A stretch of DNA of 64,000 nt from Acanthaster planci (Eukaryota > Echinodermata > Asteroidea > Valvatida > Acanthasteridae), in the NCBI RefSeq assembly GCF_001949145.1, contig NW_019091685.1:65527-129526 (forward strand), in the 5' to 3' direction. Shown here one piece after another: positions 12,801 through 20,794 of the stretch (position 1 is its first letter; every line of letters starts with the position of its first letter). The translations under genes and the position numbers were made by a program. A model generated the notes under the pieces. The model was not told the DNA's origin and did no database searches. It was given only the letters and a program-made list of their open reading frames with translations.

Positions 12801-15800
12801 TCAGTTGGTAACTTTGCCAATGATTTCATCATTGTACACGACTGACCAATGCACGCTCAAAATGGGATGCATGGGGCTTTTTTGAGTTAGTAGATCCTTG
12901 AATATTAGTGAAATCAAAATTGTGTTTTCTTGTTTGGATTTACAGCTCTTTGGTTTATTCCTGAGGTTCCCGTTCATTTCAGCAACTCTGTGATGGCAGA
13001 TTATCCAACTCCTGAAATCGATACACTGTGTAAAACGTGTATATTAATAGCAACAAATATCTTTCATGTGGAAGAACAGTTGGGATATCTGTTATATCGC
13101 ACAATCATCACACACAACGGACCAAATGCCTGCCGATACTGCCTTCAGTGAACAAAAATAATGTCAGCTTTGAGTTTTTTTATCTTTTTTTTTTGCATCT
13201 GTAAATGGACCAGTGTATATCATTTTCCTCTGTCCCTTTACGTAAGGACAGGTCTAATCATGCCCAAAATCTGCGCAACGTCTATACTCGGTATTTTATA
13301 AACTGCTTTTATTGATGTATTTTGTGGAATTTTATGTAAATTAATGTGATGTAGTTTGATGTTATTTGGGTTTTTTATAATCGTAATTGTAATTTGATAT
13401 TACTCTATCTGTGTGTAAATCAAACGCTTTTAATCCTGGAATAGTTGTTTGATTCTTTAAAGAAATAAACCACCCATCTATCTAACATTTTGTGCATAAA
13501 GTAGGTGGTGTTCGTAATGCAGATATAAGCTAACCTACCACAGTCATACTCGTCATCGTATTCCGGACAGTCCACCCGACTGTTGCATACTTGGCTGGCG
13601 TTGATGCAAAGGGTGCCAGACAAGCAGGAGTATTGATCGACAGCGCAATCTGAGTGTCGAAAAACAAGAAAACACACAGTAACCACAGATCCATTAAGAT
13701 GTTTAAAGAACACCTCTCCTTATATGCTGTCCTGTGGTGTAAGCCAAGGCTGGGCAAACCATCCCCTCACTTCCCCATCCCACACACCCCCGAAATTCCC
13801 CCGATACAAATTGATGCCACCGCGTACCGCCAATCAATAAGGCACAATTTGTGTCCGTCCCCTCCAAAAGAACAAGTTTGCCTGCTTCCAAGAAAATTTG
13901 CTTCTGGATCTGCCTTTGAAAGCGGGAGATGAAAAGCTGTCTCTCTGAAAGAAAGCGATCAGATTTTCATATAAGTTCATTTGCGCCGAAGTGGACGAAC
14001 TGCCAACTAGAAATTTTAAAATGGCTGGGCAGATTCCGCTTCGAAGAACTCAATTGTAACATGCTTATTTTTTATGTTTTTTTTTTGTTTTTTTGTTTTT
14101 TTTAAACTTGGCATGCATATAAGGCAGTGACGTAACTACCGGGGGGCACGTGCCTACCAAGCAAATGCCCGTGCCCCCAGGGTCCCCCATTAATTTTGAA
14201 ATCCATAAACAACCTCTGTTGCAGCTCATTGTCTTTTGGTGCCCTATTGAGAGAAAAAAAGTTTTCACCCCTGGGTGCCCCCGGATATGATAGCCCTAGT
14301 TATGCGCCACTGATATAAAGACAATCGTTATCATTATAGATGTGTTTCAACTCAATCAAACGTATGTTTTTGTTTTGTTTTTGTTACGGTCGTTTGAAGT
14401 TTAAGGCTGCGCACGTGCTGTGAGCATTGAGCACGGCAGAGGAAAGAGTATACATTTTTGGCTGACCCGTCTCGGGAAAATGCGCACTGAGCGAAAAAGG
14501 CATAATTGATTTTCACAAACATTGGTTTCAAAATGACCGCAAAGAGGTCATTTTGAGAGCTGCTATATCTGAGAGCTGCTAAAGAGGCTTGGCTTCTGAA
14601 AAAAATGCAATACAGTGGCGACTGGAAGCAATGTTAAGGGGCCCCAGCTCTTTTAGGGTTAACGTTTACATTTAAATCTACCTGCAAGAAGGGATAGCCG
14701 ATACCGACAACTATACTCACAGGTTTGGTTTCTGTTTACCTTTTTCGGAGTACTCTGTGATGTTAAGTGTCATATAGTGACGCCCTGGAGTGGCACGACC
14801 ATGTTTGAGTTTAGCGAACAAAATCCAAATCCGGGGACCTTCAAAGCTGACGGTCCCTTGGTACTGCACATTGACGAAGGAACGGACAAAGGTATTCAAG
14901 GATGGTCTATTCCCGTTGCCGAAGTAAAGTCCAGCAAACATATTGGGATTCCAGTCTATGTAAAATTCATAAATGGGCAAGTTGAGGACCTCCACCCTGA
15001 TCCTGGAGTGGTTACTTGACGCAGATACCAGCCACAGGCCGTCCTCTGTGGTATCAGACGAGTGAGTGACGCTGACTGTTTCGCCTGGGCTGAGGTCGAT
15101 GTAAGGACTGTCATACCGACCTGGACGGCGACAGCAAACATAGGAACGTGGATTATTGCTGGCAGACATCAACGATGAATTGTTATTTTGCCCTGGTATG
15201 AATAGGATTTTTAAAAATCTGTTTTGGACCTACCGCAGTCGAACTCGTCCCATGAATATGGGCAGTTTCTAAACCCATCGCAGACACGGTCCACATTCAC
15301 GCAGCTTCCATCCTCTGGGCACATGAAGGAACAGTTAATTCCTGCTCATTAAAAAAAAAAGTTGACACTAATATCTATATGTGTTGGCGTGGGGGTGACG
15401 CATTTTCATTTATGCATTCCCACTTAGCCTAACGTTTGATTAAAAGGGTGACCCAAATTCAAATGCAGACCAATGTCATCAGGTTACCACATCCGTATTC
15501 ATCCTCCTTCATCGAGCAATCAGCTTCGCCGTCACATCGTCGGGTCACCGCCACGCACTCCTGGTTCTGACACTGAAATTCGTCTGGTCCACATTCTAAT
15601 AAGAGAAAAGGAGAAACCTAAAGGGTATGATCGATATTGTTCCTTTTTACAGACTTGGAATTTTATAATTGCATCTCAAGGGGAAACGGACACAAAAGGT
15701 ATTGACAAATTTTACTTCGCATCAAAGTTTGAAAGGCTCTGATCTGTCAGTTATGTACATGTATGCACCTTGTCTTGTAAACGCAGTTATTTTGATCTCA

Positions 15801-18800
15801 CACACAGCTGTTCTATAATATTCAATCGGTGATATGTCCCCCACCATCCAAAGACTCGTTATGTTTGTGTAAAGGATCTGGAGTAAGCCAGGTGGTACTT
15901 CGAACAATTTCTCCGCTGCCTCGTTGACGCCCTTCTCGCTTGCTACTCCTAGTGAAATGGCGGGCCCAACACCGTTGCTGGAAATGACGTTGATCTCAAT
16001 GATGCTGTCATTTGGGGCCTGGATATACCAGAAACAGTCAGTATGGGGTGGATTTAACCGGCCAGCCGGCTTGGGTGTCCACGATGATGCGTAAACTAAC
16101 ACCTGAGGGACGCCTGGTGTCAGCAGTGGGATAGAGGTGTTTCCACACATCTCTGTTCAGGTGAATAATAAAATCATCTTTAAAACGACTGTTTTGTAAA
16201 TCAACGTGACGCAATACACACTGGCAATGAGGCAAAATGAACATCACACAACATGAAAAATTTAAACATTAAAGATTTCTTGACCAGAAGAATATGGACA
16301 GGCGGATAGAATGCTTGGTGAAATAAAAGTATCAATAGGCCTAAAGATGCACAACTGTGCAAGATGCAAAACCCATCTGCATACTTTCTCATTAAAACTG
16401 AACTAGCACAGCACCCGTGAATTTGTTACTGCATTCGGTTGGGGACCCTGAACAATAGAGGACAATGCAGCCCCCGATTGACAACTGTGAACAAAACATA
16501 TGGGTGGTCTTCTAAAAAAGTATAAACAAAAGAGGAACAACGGGGGGTCCCCAGTTGCAGGCAAGTACACACTTGTGTTTGCGTTTGTTGCCGGCACGTG
16601 GCGTACCTTGCCAAGCAACAGCATTTTCGACGAGTCTTTCAGCAATGGGGGAAACCAGCTTTAAAAACTTTGTTTGGATTTGAACTGCACTCACTACAGT
16701 CTATCTGGTCGGAGAAGTCGCCGCAGTCTACGAAGGAATCGCAGTAGGCCGAGGCCGGCAGACAAACCGAGGAGTACAAGCAAAGGACTGTATTGCCGTC
16801 GCAAATACCTGAACAATAAATACAAGATTAAAGGTTTCTGGATGATACACAACCATAGTCATTTCGTTAATCGAAGGTGGATGGTGTTATGTAATAAAGC
16901 TGAGGAAAGGTATTTCAAAAGTTGCTTCCGCGTTGGCAGATCCCCCAAAAGAGCCGAAAACGTCCCGGAGCTCACTTTACCTCCGACTCTCTTCAATAGG
17001 GATAAATGACTTAGAGAATAGAAAGGATACCAACTATACTACATTCAAATTTTGAAACTAAGTTATGCAGGTTGGGAAAGGATTCTAAAGTGTACCTTAT
17101 AAATGAGGTTGAGATGTTAGGCTTTTATTTTGATATCAACCTCCTCCTTTAAAGACCAACTCCAACTGTTTTAAAAGTTTTGAAAATAAACTCTTATTAC
17201 TTTTAGTGTTTAAAAAATCATATATTCATTACCAAATCATGTGTGTATTGCGTCTGTATTTTTTGGAATTTTGCCGAAACTTTTGAACGTTGTCTTTAAG
17301 TTTTTTGAAATATTTCCACAATCTGACCGCTGGTGGCGCTGTTGAAAAACGAAATTTGTATGATGTAGTACCGGAGAAAACATTGAAACTTGGTATCCGT
17401 GGCAAGATGTAAATGAAAATAGAGCTATATGTGCGTGCACCACGTGTCAAGGATCAATCCGTGTGCAGGCTCTACTGTGCCGCATTATCTCTTTTTGGTC
17501 GAGAGTTTGTGCTCCTTTCTTCATGACTTACAATAATGCCCAAATCGTGCGTCTTGGTGGACGTACTGGAAATTCTGCGAAAGAGCTGGGATTTACATTC
17601 TTTGAGTGTCCGAAGAATGAGTGCATTCTTCGAGTTCGTGCTGTCGTCCGCAGCTATGCGTGCTATGGATGCATACATAGCACGCGCACTGTGGTATTTC
17701 CTTTCCACGGTAATGCATCACAGAAATCAATATTCATTAGATGCTAATGAGTCGTGACCATACGTCCATTTTTACAACTGCAGACTGGACTCCCAGGAAG
17801 AATGGGAACAAAAATTGTGTTTTATTAACACAAAAACGTGTGTTGCAAGGGAGATATCGATATGTGCCAGTTTTATTAGACTTGATTCTTCTGAATGGGG
17901 TTCAATATGAGAAAAATCAACATCGTTGGAGTTGGTCTCTAATGAGCATTTAAATGTACATGATGTAGTTTATATCAGTTTGGACAAATCAAATGGCTTG
18001 CACAGCCCTTTGAGCAGAAAAAACGTTTCTTCGATAAACTACCAACGACAAGGCCCGCACATACCTGGTTTTTCACGCTGAGTAAAAATCATCTCGAATT
18101 TCACACACGAGGGAGGCCCACGTGCGTGTGCCGTGACCTCAACCCACGCCAGGCTGCTGTTGACAAAGTAGACCCTACCGTCATCTAGGTGTGGAACCTG
18201 AGTCAGATCGATCCTAGCGACTGTGGTGTTGTAAGCGGATGGGTCATGACCTATCCCGATGGACACCTCGTTCTCTCTGTCGAGGTCGAACCCCACGAAA
18301 GATGGCTTCGGGTTCTCCTTAAGAATACGGACAAAGATAGAGGAGCCAGGCTCACTGGTAACCAGCCAGGTGCAGGCCAAGCTGAGGAGGCACGCACTGC
18401 TCTCGCTGGTAAGTGACGGGGCTAGTACAGTGACACCTGGTGATAAGGTGTTGAGATGAACACTGGCTTCATCGCAAACCGGGGGATCTTTGAAAGGAAT
18501 TTAAAAAGCAAATTTTCTTGGGTGAGAATTTCTTTTCCAGAAGACTTTGTGAAGAAGACAATGAAAGTACTTTCAACCAGAGCTTTTTCATTATCCCTCG
18601 CTTCATTGTAAAAACAAGTTGATATTTTAAAGTCTGTAAACGCCTTCTTGGTAACACTTCATGAACGTGTTGTGGTGTTAATAACTGAAAGTTAAACACG
18701 TTGCGGCTTTTCAAACATATACTTGATGACAAGTAAACAAATTTAGACACAATGATGCATTTGGGTGTTAATAAAAATGCTATCGAATGGTAACACTTTC

Positions 18801-19812
18801 TGAACAGTGAAACCCTTTTATATCCAAAATGGTGTTTAGTTTTAACGGTAACATGTTCACAATTAACTCAAAGATGCGTTTATAATATGCGTTGGCTTTT
18901 ACAACGTTTGGGATGTTCTGTTGATTGACAGCGGACTTCGTGCCAAAAGGGGAAATGTTCCATGTACTCAGTTCAACTTTCCCCAAATACTCAGTGGACA
19001 TTTGTCATACTAGGAGTAAGAAGGAATCCTTGTAGCATCCTTCAAGCGTGTCAGAGCAAATGATCTTCAAGTGAAACACTACCGACGACAAGCGGCCTAT
19101 TCAGTTTTGGTGTGTGTGGTGTGTGTACAGGCGTGGCATACACAATGTGGACCTCTGCACAAAAGAAGTCCACATAATGTTGGGTGCGATGGCGTAGTGT
19201 GTGTGTGGGAGTTTGCATACACATTCAAATCGTGGACCTATAACAATAGGGGACAATAAGGTCCACGGTTGCCGAAGAGTCCACGGTTGGAAAACGTGTA
19301 CAAAACATATGGGAGGTCTTCCGAAAAAGTATGAACAACAGAGGAACAGTCCACGATTGAAGGCGTTTACACATTTGTGCATGTGTACATGTGGGGGGGG
19401 GGTGAATTCAGAAGCGAATGCGGCTTCGGGCTTATTCAACACGATGTTGTGGAGAAAAAAAAATTAACAGCCTTACTCACATCTTCGACATCCTCGGTTT
19501 TCTTTGGGTTCTGGTGCTAAGATTTGAAATATAAATATACCGATTAGGCCTACTTCCTTTCCTACTCACCTAGGAAGTTTTCTTCGTAAAATAAAAAGAA
19601 AATACGTCAGGGGGCGGTGCAAGGTCCCCCCACTGGATACTCCATTGCCAATGGTTATAGCTCGCTTGGCGGTAAATTAGGCTTGTCCCTCCGTGACATC
19701 GCGACTCACCTGAGTTTCCGTACTTCTGTGGGTTGACGGTCCACACGGATGCCTGAAAAACAACAAACACACTCAAGACAATCCCGGTCATTGTGTGTTT
19801 GTCTCGCACCAT
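1..19812 (-). CDS. Mosaic CUB/LDLa/LRR G-protein-coupled receptor, GRL101-like (20 exons, 3' end outside window)
   Basis: Spliced model: 19812-19710, 19516-19481, 18487-18065, 16808-16695, 16152-15769, 15595-15488, 15341-15234, 15192-14740, 13649-13539, 12137-12024, 11199-10864, 10179-10060, 9376-9023, 7407-7273, 7033-6914, 6266-6146, 5673-5602, 5419-5348, 5092-5021, 841-1. This sums to 4197 nt, 1399 codons with no stop. Seen: signal peptide (1-30), five CUB domains, eight LDL-A modules, LRR cap, three LRRs (1047-1118), hinge with CC at 1127-1128, and a rhodopsin-type 7TM with DRY at 1265-1267. Known: leucine-rich-repeat receptors with LDL-A modules (GRL101, relaxin receptors) are class A GPCRs at the plasma membrane, often coupling to cAMP. 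Inferred: the ectodomain binds a peptide or protein ligand; ligand and G protein cannot be read here. TM6, TM7 and the C-tail lie left of the window. Exact splice joints are predictions; exon 2 is the least certain. Confidence 0.9.
2754..2936. mobile_element. Palindromic MITE, copy 1
   Basis: The left half (GTAGTAAAACAAATACAGC, then GGAATTACTAGTCCC and GGTGTAGGTCAG) is repeated in inverted form on the right (CTGACCCACACC, GGGACCAGTAATT, GCAGTATTTGTATAATACC). The whole unit could fold into one long hairpin. Two related copies lie at 7.67 and 8.64 kb, all inside introns of the receptor gene. No coding capacity; a non-autonomous element is inferred. Confidence 0.7.
3693..3902 (-). other. Unassigned open frame in intron 19
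   Basis: About 68 codons without a stop on the minus strand, including VKIPWRTSERGVALNAKEIN and VVWSMTEVFTPLEIL. It has protein-like composition and better base balance than its surroundings, yet I recognise no family and see no splice signals joining it to the receptor. It may be a retroelement or retrogene scrap, or chance. Confidence 0.2.
5021..5092 (-). CDS. Exon 19: LRR3 of the receptor
   Basis: A 72-nt exon flanked by AG and GTAAGTAT, phase 2-2, encoding 24 residues: ISENSIRQI then a GGIFSDLRLLQVL tail. This is the N-x-I-x-x-I-x-x-x-x-F-x-x-L-x-x-L leucine-rich repeat. It joins in frame to the hinge in the 7TM exon across a 4.2-kb intron. Confidence 0.88.
5348..5419 (-). CDS. Exon 18: LRR2 of the receptor
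   Basis: Exactly 72 nt between CCCCAG and GTAAGTA, phase 2-2. It encodes LRKNDISEIKLRAFAGLRNL and ends IL, an extracellular-type LRR with the conserved Asn and the Phe-x-x-Leu core. Confidence 0.88.
5602..5673 (-). CDS. Exon 17: LRR1 of the receptor
   Basis: Exactly 72 nt between CTTCAG and GTAAGA, phase 2-2. Encodes ELTGGNKTTLDEGMFKRFGM then LRTL. The Asn of the LRR ladder is part of an NKT glycosylation sequon. Confidence 0.83.
6146..6266 (-). CDS. Exon 16: LRR N-terminal cysteine cap
   Basis: Phase 1 in, phase 2 out, after CGTCCAG and before GTAAGTG. It encodes RGCPDGCECALVDAKLEVIC, the C-x3-C-x-C-xn-C signature of LRRNT caps, then ERGWNST and TAVL. The phase change from 1 to 2 is what is needed to pass from the LDL-A/CUB exons to the LRR exons, which supports the whole model. 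Confidence 0.88.
6748..6812 (-). pseudogene. Half LDL-A-like exon remnant ending in a stop
   Basis: Reading minus after TTAAG, in the phase that exon 15 would demand, gives DALECGDHGDESYYC then TGYHPC and a stop. The piece looks like the second half of an LDL-A module without its first half. It is not needed in the main model. It could be a decayed module or a short alternative 3' end that would release a soluble ectodomain. Confidence 0.3.
6914..7033 (-). CDS. Exon 15: LDLa8 of the receptor
   Basis: Phase 1-1, 120 nt, between CCTCTAG and GTAGGTTC. Six cysteines and the calcium-box sequence CDGKFDCEFQDDEEEC identify an LDL receptor class A module. It is the last LDL-A before the LRR cap. Confidence 0.92.
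7273..7407 (-). CDS. Exon 14: LDLa7 of the receptor
   Basis: Phase 1-1, 135 nt, between CACAG and GTATGAAG. The module ends CNGFADCPDGGDEQGC, a complete calcium box. It has an extra cysteine near the start and a longer first loop (VLPDLDNTVIC) than usual. Confidence 0.9.
7669..7835. mobile_element. Palindromic MITE, copy 2
   Basis: Opposite orientation to copy 1. Shared blocks: TATAAATACATCATGG, GGGGTAGGTCAGCCTGTC, AACCTCCCTACGCGAA, and the end TGTATATTTGTTTTACC followed by GTCTCA. Lies in intron 13 of the receptor. Confidence 0.6.
8391..8439. repeat. Near-perfect hairpin
   Basis: CCACCTACATCTATTGAGA at 8391-8409 is matched by its inverse at 8421-8439 with one mismatch, leaving an 11-base loop. 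Stem of 19 bp. Intronic in the receptor gene; may be a small MITE core or a structured RNA. Confidence 0.7.
8641..8760. mobile_element. Palindromic MITE, copy 3
   Basis: Starts TGAGATGTAGTAAAACAAAT and ends ACACTGTATCTATATACTC followed by TCA, so its ends are inverted TGAGA/TCTCA. Same family as the copies near 2.75 and 7.67 kb, but shorter and lacking the central palindrome. A further fragment of the end (ATGAGATGTAATGTAAAACA) lies at 56138. Confidence 0.55.
9023..9376 (-). CDS. Exon 13: CUB5 of the receptor
   Basis: Phase 1-1, 354 nt (118 codons) between TTTGTAG and GTACGC. It starts ICGETLIDVP, has YPGDTTCLWLF where CUB domains have the second cysteine and aromatic core, and ends with the strand VWLRMDTD and GFRIALTAI. 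It is a well-preserved CUB fold with two cysteines instead of four. The exon is GC-richer than the flanking introns. Confidence 0.9.
10060..10179 (-). CDS. Exon 12: LDLa6 of the receptor
   Basis: Phase 1-1, 120 nt between TCACAG and GTGGTAT. Pattern: SCNEGEVACNHTDLLFC, then VCDAKGDCPQATDEQYC. Six cysteines and the acidic box are present; NHT is a possible N-glycosylation site. The donor GTGGTA is weaker than its neighbours. Confidence 0.9.
10864..11199 (-). CDS. Exon 11: CUB4 of the receptor
   Basis: Phase 1-1, 336 nt between AATCCAG and GTGAGTG. This is the most canonical CUB of the protein: PCGEGTIDLSSG at the start, IGYPGSYPPNTMCYWNF with the YPxxYP and C-x-W motifs, LVVFHDFQTEE, then VWLSFVTDF. 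NET and NVT sequons are present. Confidence 0.93.
12024..12137 (-). CDS. Exon 10: LDLa5 of the receptor
   Basis: Phase 1-1, 114 nt between CACCAG and GTAAGAT. Encodes VCGADKFRCSDGSFCLEKY and a box ending CYDSSDEKYC. The first acidic position is altered (CDHYHSC), so calcium binding may be weaker. Confidence 0.9.
13539..13649 (-). CDS. Exon 9: LDLa4 of the receptor
   Basis: Phase 1-1, 111 nt between ACTCAG and GTAGGTT. Encodes DCAVDQYSCLSGTLCINASQ then VCNSRVDCPEYDDEYDC. Six cysteines, NAS glycosylation sequon, full acidic box. Confidence 0.92.
14125..14312. mobile_element. hAT-type MITE with 8-bp target-site duplication
   Basis: A 188-bp insert. Left end CAGTGACGTAACTA, right end TAGTTATGCGCCACTG, which are imperfect inverted repeats of the CAGTGGCGTAACTA type known from hAT elements. 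It is flanked by ATATAAGG (14117-14124) and ATATAAAG (14313-14320), an 8-bp duplication with one mismatch. GC-rich interior, no coding capacity. It lies in intron 8 of the receptor (between the CUB3 and LDLa4 exons). Confidence 0.85.
14740..15192 (-). CDS. Exon 8: CUB3 of the receptor (divergent)
   Basis: Phase 1-1, 453 nt (151 codons), acceptor CATACCAG, donor GTAAAC. After a Ser/Asn-rich leader it reads YVCCRRPGRYDSPYIDLSPG, then LWLVSASSNHSRIRVEVL, IDWNPNMFAGLYFGNG and GPRIWILFAKLKHG. The strand pattern and position fit a CUB, but the usual cysteine pairs are not clear, so it is called CUB-like by its phase, length and context. Confidence 0.78.
15234..15341 (-). CDS. Exon 7: LDLa3 of the receptor
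   Basis: Phase 1-1, 108 nt between GAGCAG and GTAGGTCC. Encodes INCSFMCPEDGSCVNVDRVC then DGFRNCPYSWDEFDC. LDL-A spacing is kept; the last box has W in place of the usual Ser before Asp-Glu. Confidence 0.9.
15488..15595 (-). CDS. Exon 6: LDLa2 of the receptor
   Basis: Phase 1-1, 108 nt between TATTAG and GTAACC. Encodes ECGPDEFQCQNQECVAVTRR then CDGEADCSMKEDEYGC. A textbook LDL-A module. Confidence 0.92.
15769..16152 (-). CDS. Exon 5: CUB2 of the receptor
   Basis: Phase 1-1, 384 nt between GAACAG and a weak donor GTGCAT. Encodes MCGNTSIPLLTPG, HTDCFWYIQAPNDSIIEINV, and EIKITAFTRQ at the end. The C-x-W-like DCFWY core and flanking strands identify a CUB. The donor choice is set by phase and by loss of homology after it. 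Confidence 0.86.
16434..16575 (+). repeat. Dispersed repeat family A, copy 1
   Basis: Shares with two other copies the blocks CCCTGAACAATAGAGGACAA, CCCCGATTGACAACTGTG, ACAAAACATATGGGTGGTCT and AACAAAAGAGGAACAA, ending GGTCCCCAGTTGCA. Other copies at 19.1-19.4 and 20.8-21.3 kb, all in the same orientation. Origin unknown; no terminal repeats seen. Confidence 0.75.
16695..16808 (-). CDS. Exon 4: LDLa1 of the receptor
   Basis: Phase 1-1, 114 nt between TTCAG and GTGAGTGC. Encodes ICDGNTVLCLYSSVCLPASA then YCDSFVDCGDFSDQIDC. Complete LDL-A with acidic box. Confidence 0.92.
17153..17938 (+). mobile_element. THAP-bearing DNA transposon remnant (Kolobok-like or P-like)
   Basis: Ends are perfect 14-bp inverted repeats: AGACCAACTCCAAC at 17153-17166 and GTTGGAGTTGGTCT at 17925-17938. 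They are flanked by TTAA (17149-17152) and CTAA (17939-17942), consistent with a TTAA target site with one change. Inside, from ATG 17536, MPKSCV followed after a frame change by GRTGNSAKELGFTFFECPKN resembles the start of a THAP DNA-binding domain. Known: THAP domains occur in P-element and Kolobok transposases, and Kolobok uses TTAA. Only about 786 bp remain, so it is non-autonomous. Intron 3 of the receptor. Confidence 0.7.
18065..18487 (-). CDS. Exon 3: CUB1 of the receptor (divergent)
   Basis: Phase 1-1, 423 nt between CAAAG and GTATGT. Starts PPVCDEASVHLNTLSPG, then ACTWLVTSEPGSSIFVRIL with a C-x-W core, FVGFDLDRENEVSIGIG, VYFVNSSLAWVEVTA and ends FEMIFTQREKP. CUB-like strand order; the first cysteine pair is unclear. 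Two NxS/T sequons (NTT, NSS). Confidence 0.85.
18600..18880. repeat. GTGTT-rich repeat family B, copy 1
   Basis: Contains CCTTCTTGGTAACACTTC and TGAACGTGTTGTGGTGTTAA, which match, in inverse orientation, the copy at 27.6-27.92 kb. Several further GTAACAC and AACACGTT motifs follow. Non-coding. Confidence 0.55.
19105..19400 (+). repeat. Dispersed repeat family A, copy 2 (most complete)
   Basis: 5' part: GTGTACAGGCGTGGCATACA, AATGTGGACCTCTGCACAAA, GGGTGCGATGGCGTAGTGTG. 3' part: ACAATAGGGGACAATAAGG, ACAAAACATATGGGAGGTCT. It overlies intron 2 of the receptor next to exon 2. The two halves occur separately in other copies. Confidence 0.7.
19395..19530. repeat. Repeat family C, copy overlapping receptor exon 2
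   Basis: GAATGCGGCTTCGGGCTTAT, TCAACACGATGTTGTGGAGA and the T-rich stretch before CTTTGGGTTCTGG match 24.27-24.41 kb (AATGCGGCTTTGGGGCTCAT, TCAACATGATGTTGGGGAGA, TTGGGGTTTGGGTTCTAACA). Confidence 0.6.
19481..19516 (-). CDS. Exon 2: 12-residue linker (possibly optional, repeat-derived)
   Basis: A 36-nt stretch between CTTAG and a strong donor GTGAGTAAG, phase 1-1. It adds PEPKENRGCRR-type residues between signal peptide and CUB1. Because exon 1 and exon 3 are both phase 1 at this junction, the frame stays open with or without it. The surrounding bases match a dispersed repeat copy at 24.25-24.41 kb. Confidence 0.5.
19710..19812 (-). CDS. Exon 1: start codon and signal peptide of the receptor
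   Basis: An ATG at 19812 opens MVRDKHTMTGIVLSVFVVFQ followed by ASVWTV; a second in-frame ATG at 19791 would give a more typical signal peptide (MTGIVLSVFVVFQAS). Splice donor CTCAG/GTGAGT ends the exon in phase 1, as the model needs. No stop codon is needed upstream to choose between the two starts; either directs the protein to the secretory pathway. Confidence 0.75.
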
Positions 19813-20794
19813 CTGAAAAAAAGTGGAGAGCAGACTTCTTGAGTCTAGTTATCGACAATTCAAACTAATCCCAGCTAGGGTAGCTAGAGGAATTTAGGGT
19901 TACATGGTAAACAAAATCGTGTAGTAGAACGTTTCTGCAAAAAAAAAAAAATGCGAGCGCATATCCCGTATTCGTATCTTTTTCCTCAATGATGCCATCG
20001 TTTTAAGTTGTCTTGTTATACACAATGCTTAGAAGCCTCACGTATGGAAGCAACTTGGTAAGGATCCAATTCGTATGACGTTTCGGGTTTGCATACCACA
20101 TTAGTGCCAAATTGTATTCCTAAAACTACGATGTATCGTTTTTTCGGGTCGCAATGCCTTTGAGTTACGGACGTGCGAGTCATGCCAAAACTACATTTTT
20201 GCCACCTAAAGGTGCCTCTCCACATGCGCGTGAGCACTTGCGCCAAGTGTTGCGTACTCGTCAAAATCACTCCCGGGGCGATTTTCCCAGCCAAACGCAA
20301 CGCACACGTGAGTTATGTTAATCAAATCGATTTCAGTGTCCGTAAAAGTGCAAGACATAAACACATCATATACGCAACGCACCCCAAAAACATACATAAA
20401 ATTATGGCAGGCCCTCTTATACATATTCGTGTACGTGTTTTGTCATGCAGATATGCGTACGGACACGAACAAAATCAACTTCGATGCCGGACTGTCGAGT
20501 ATCGTCGCATGTAGACTCCTATAAACGCATGGTTTCGCTTATCCCTGCCAGACAATTGCCAAAGTTTAAAATTGTTCAACTTTGCCGACTTTCTACGTGC
20601 TCATTTGCTTGCGTTAGTATCCGATTTCGAGAAAATGTTTCCTTGTGATCACGTTTCGTGATGCTCTCTGCGTCTCTTTCCGTGGATATGGAAGGATTAT
20701 TGGCTTTGATACTCTTACGCTCGTTGCGCACGTTTGAACTCCATGGAAGTGATCGCCTTGTTATCCAATGAGAGAATGTTGGTGGCTTTGTTAC

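Noticed and set aside
14777-15019. Plus-strand frame over CUB3
   Set aside because: Antisense shadow of a receptor exon; same for plus frames at 7098, 9073, 9210, 12058 and 18189.
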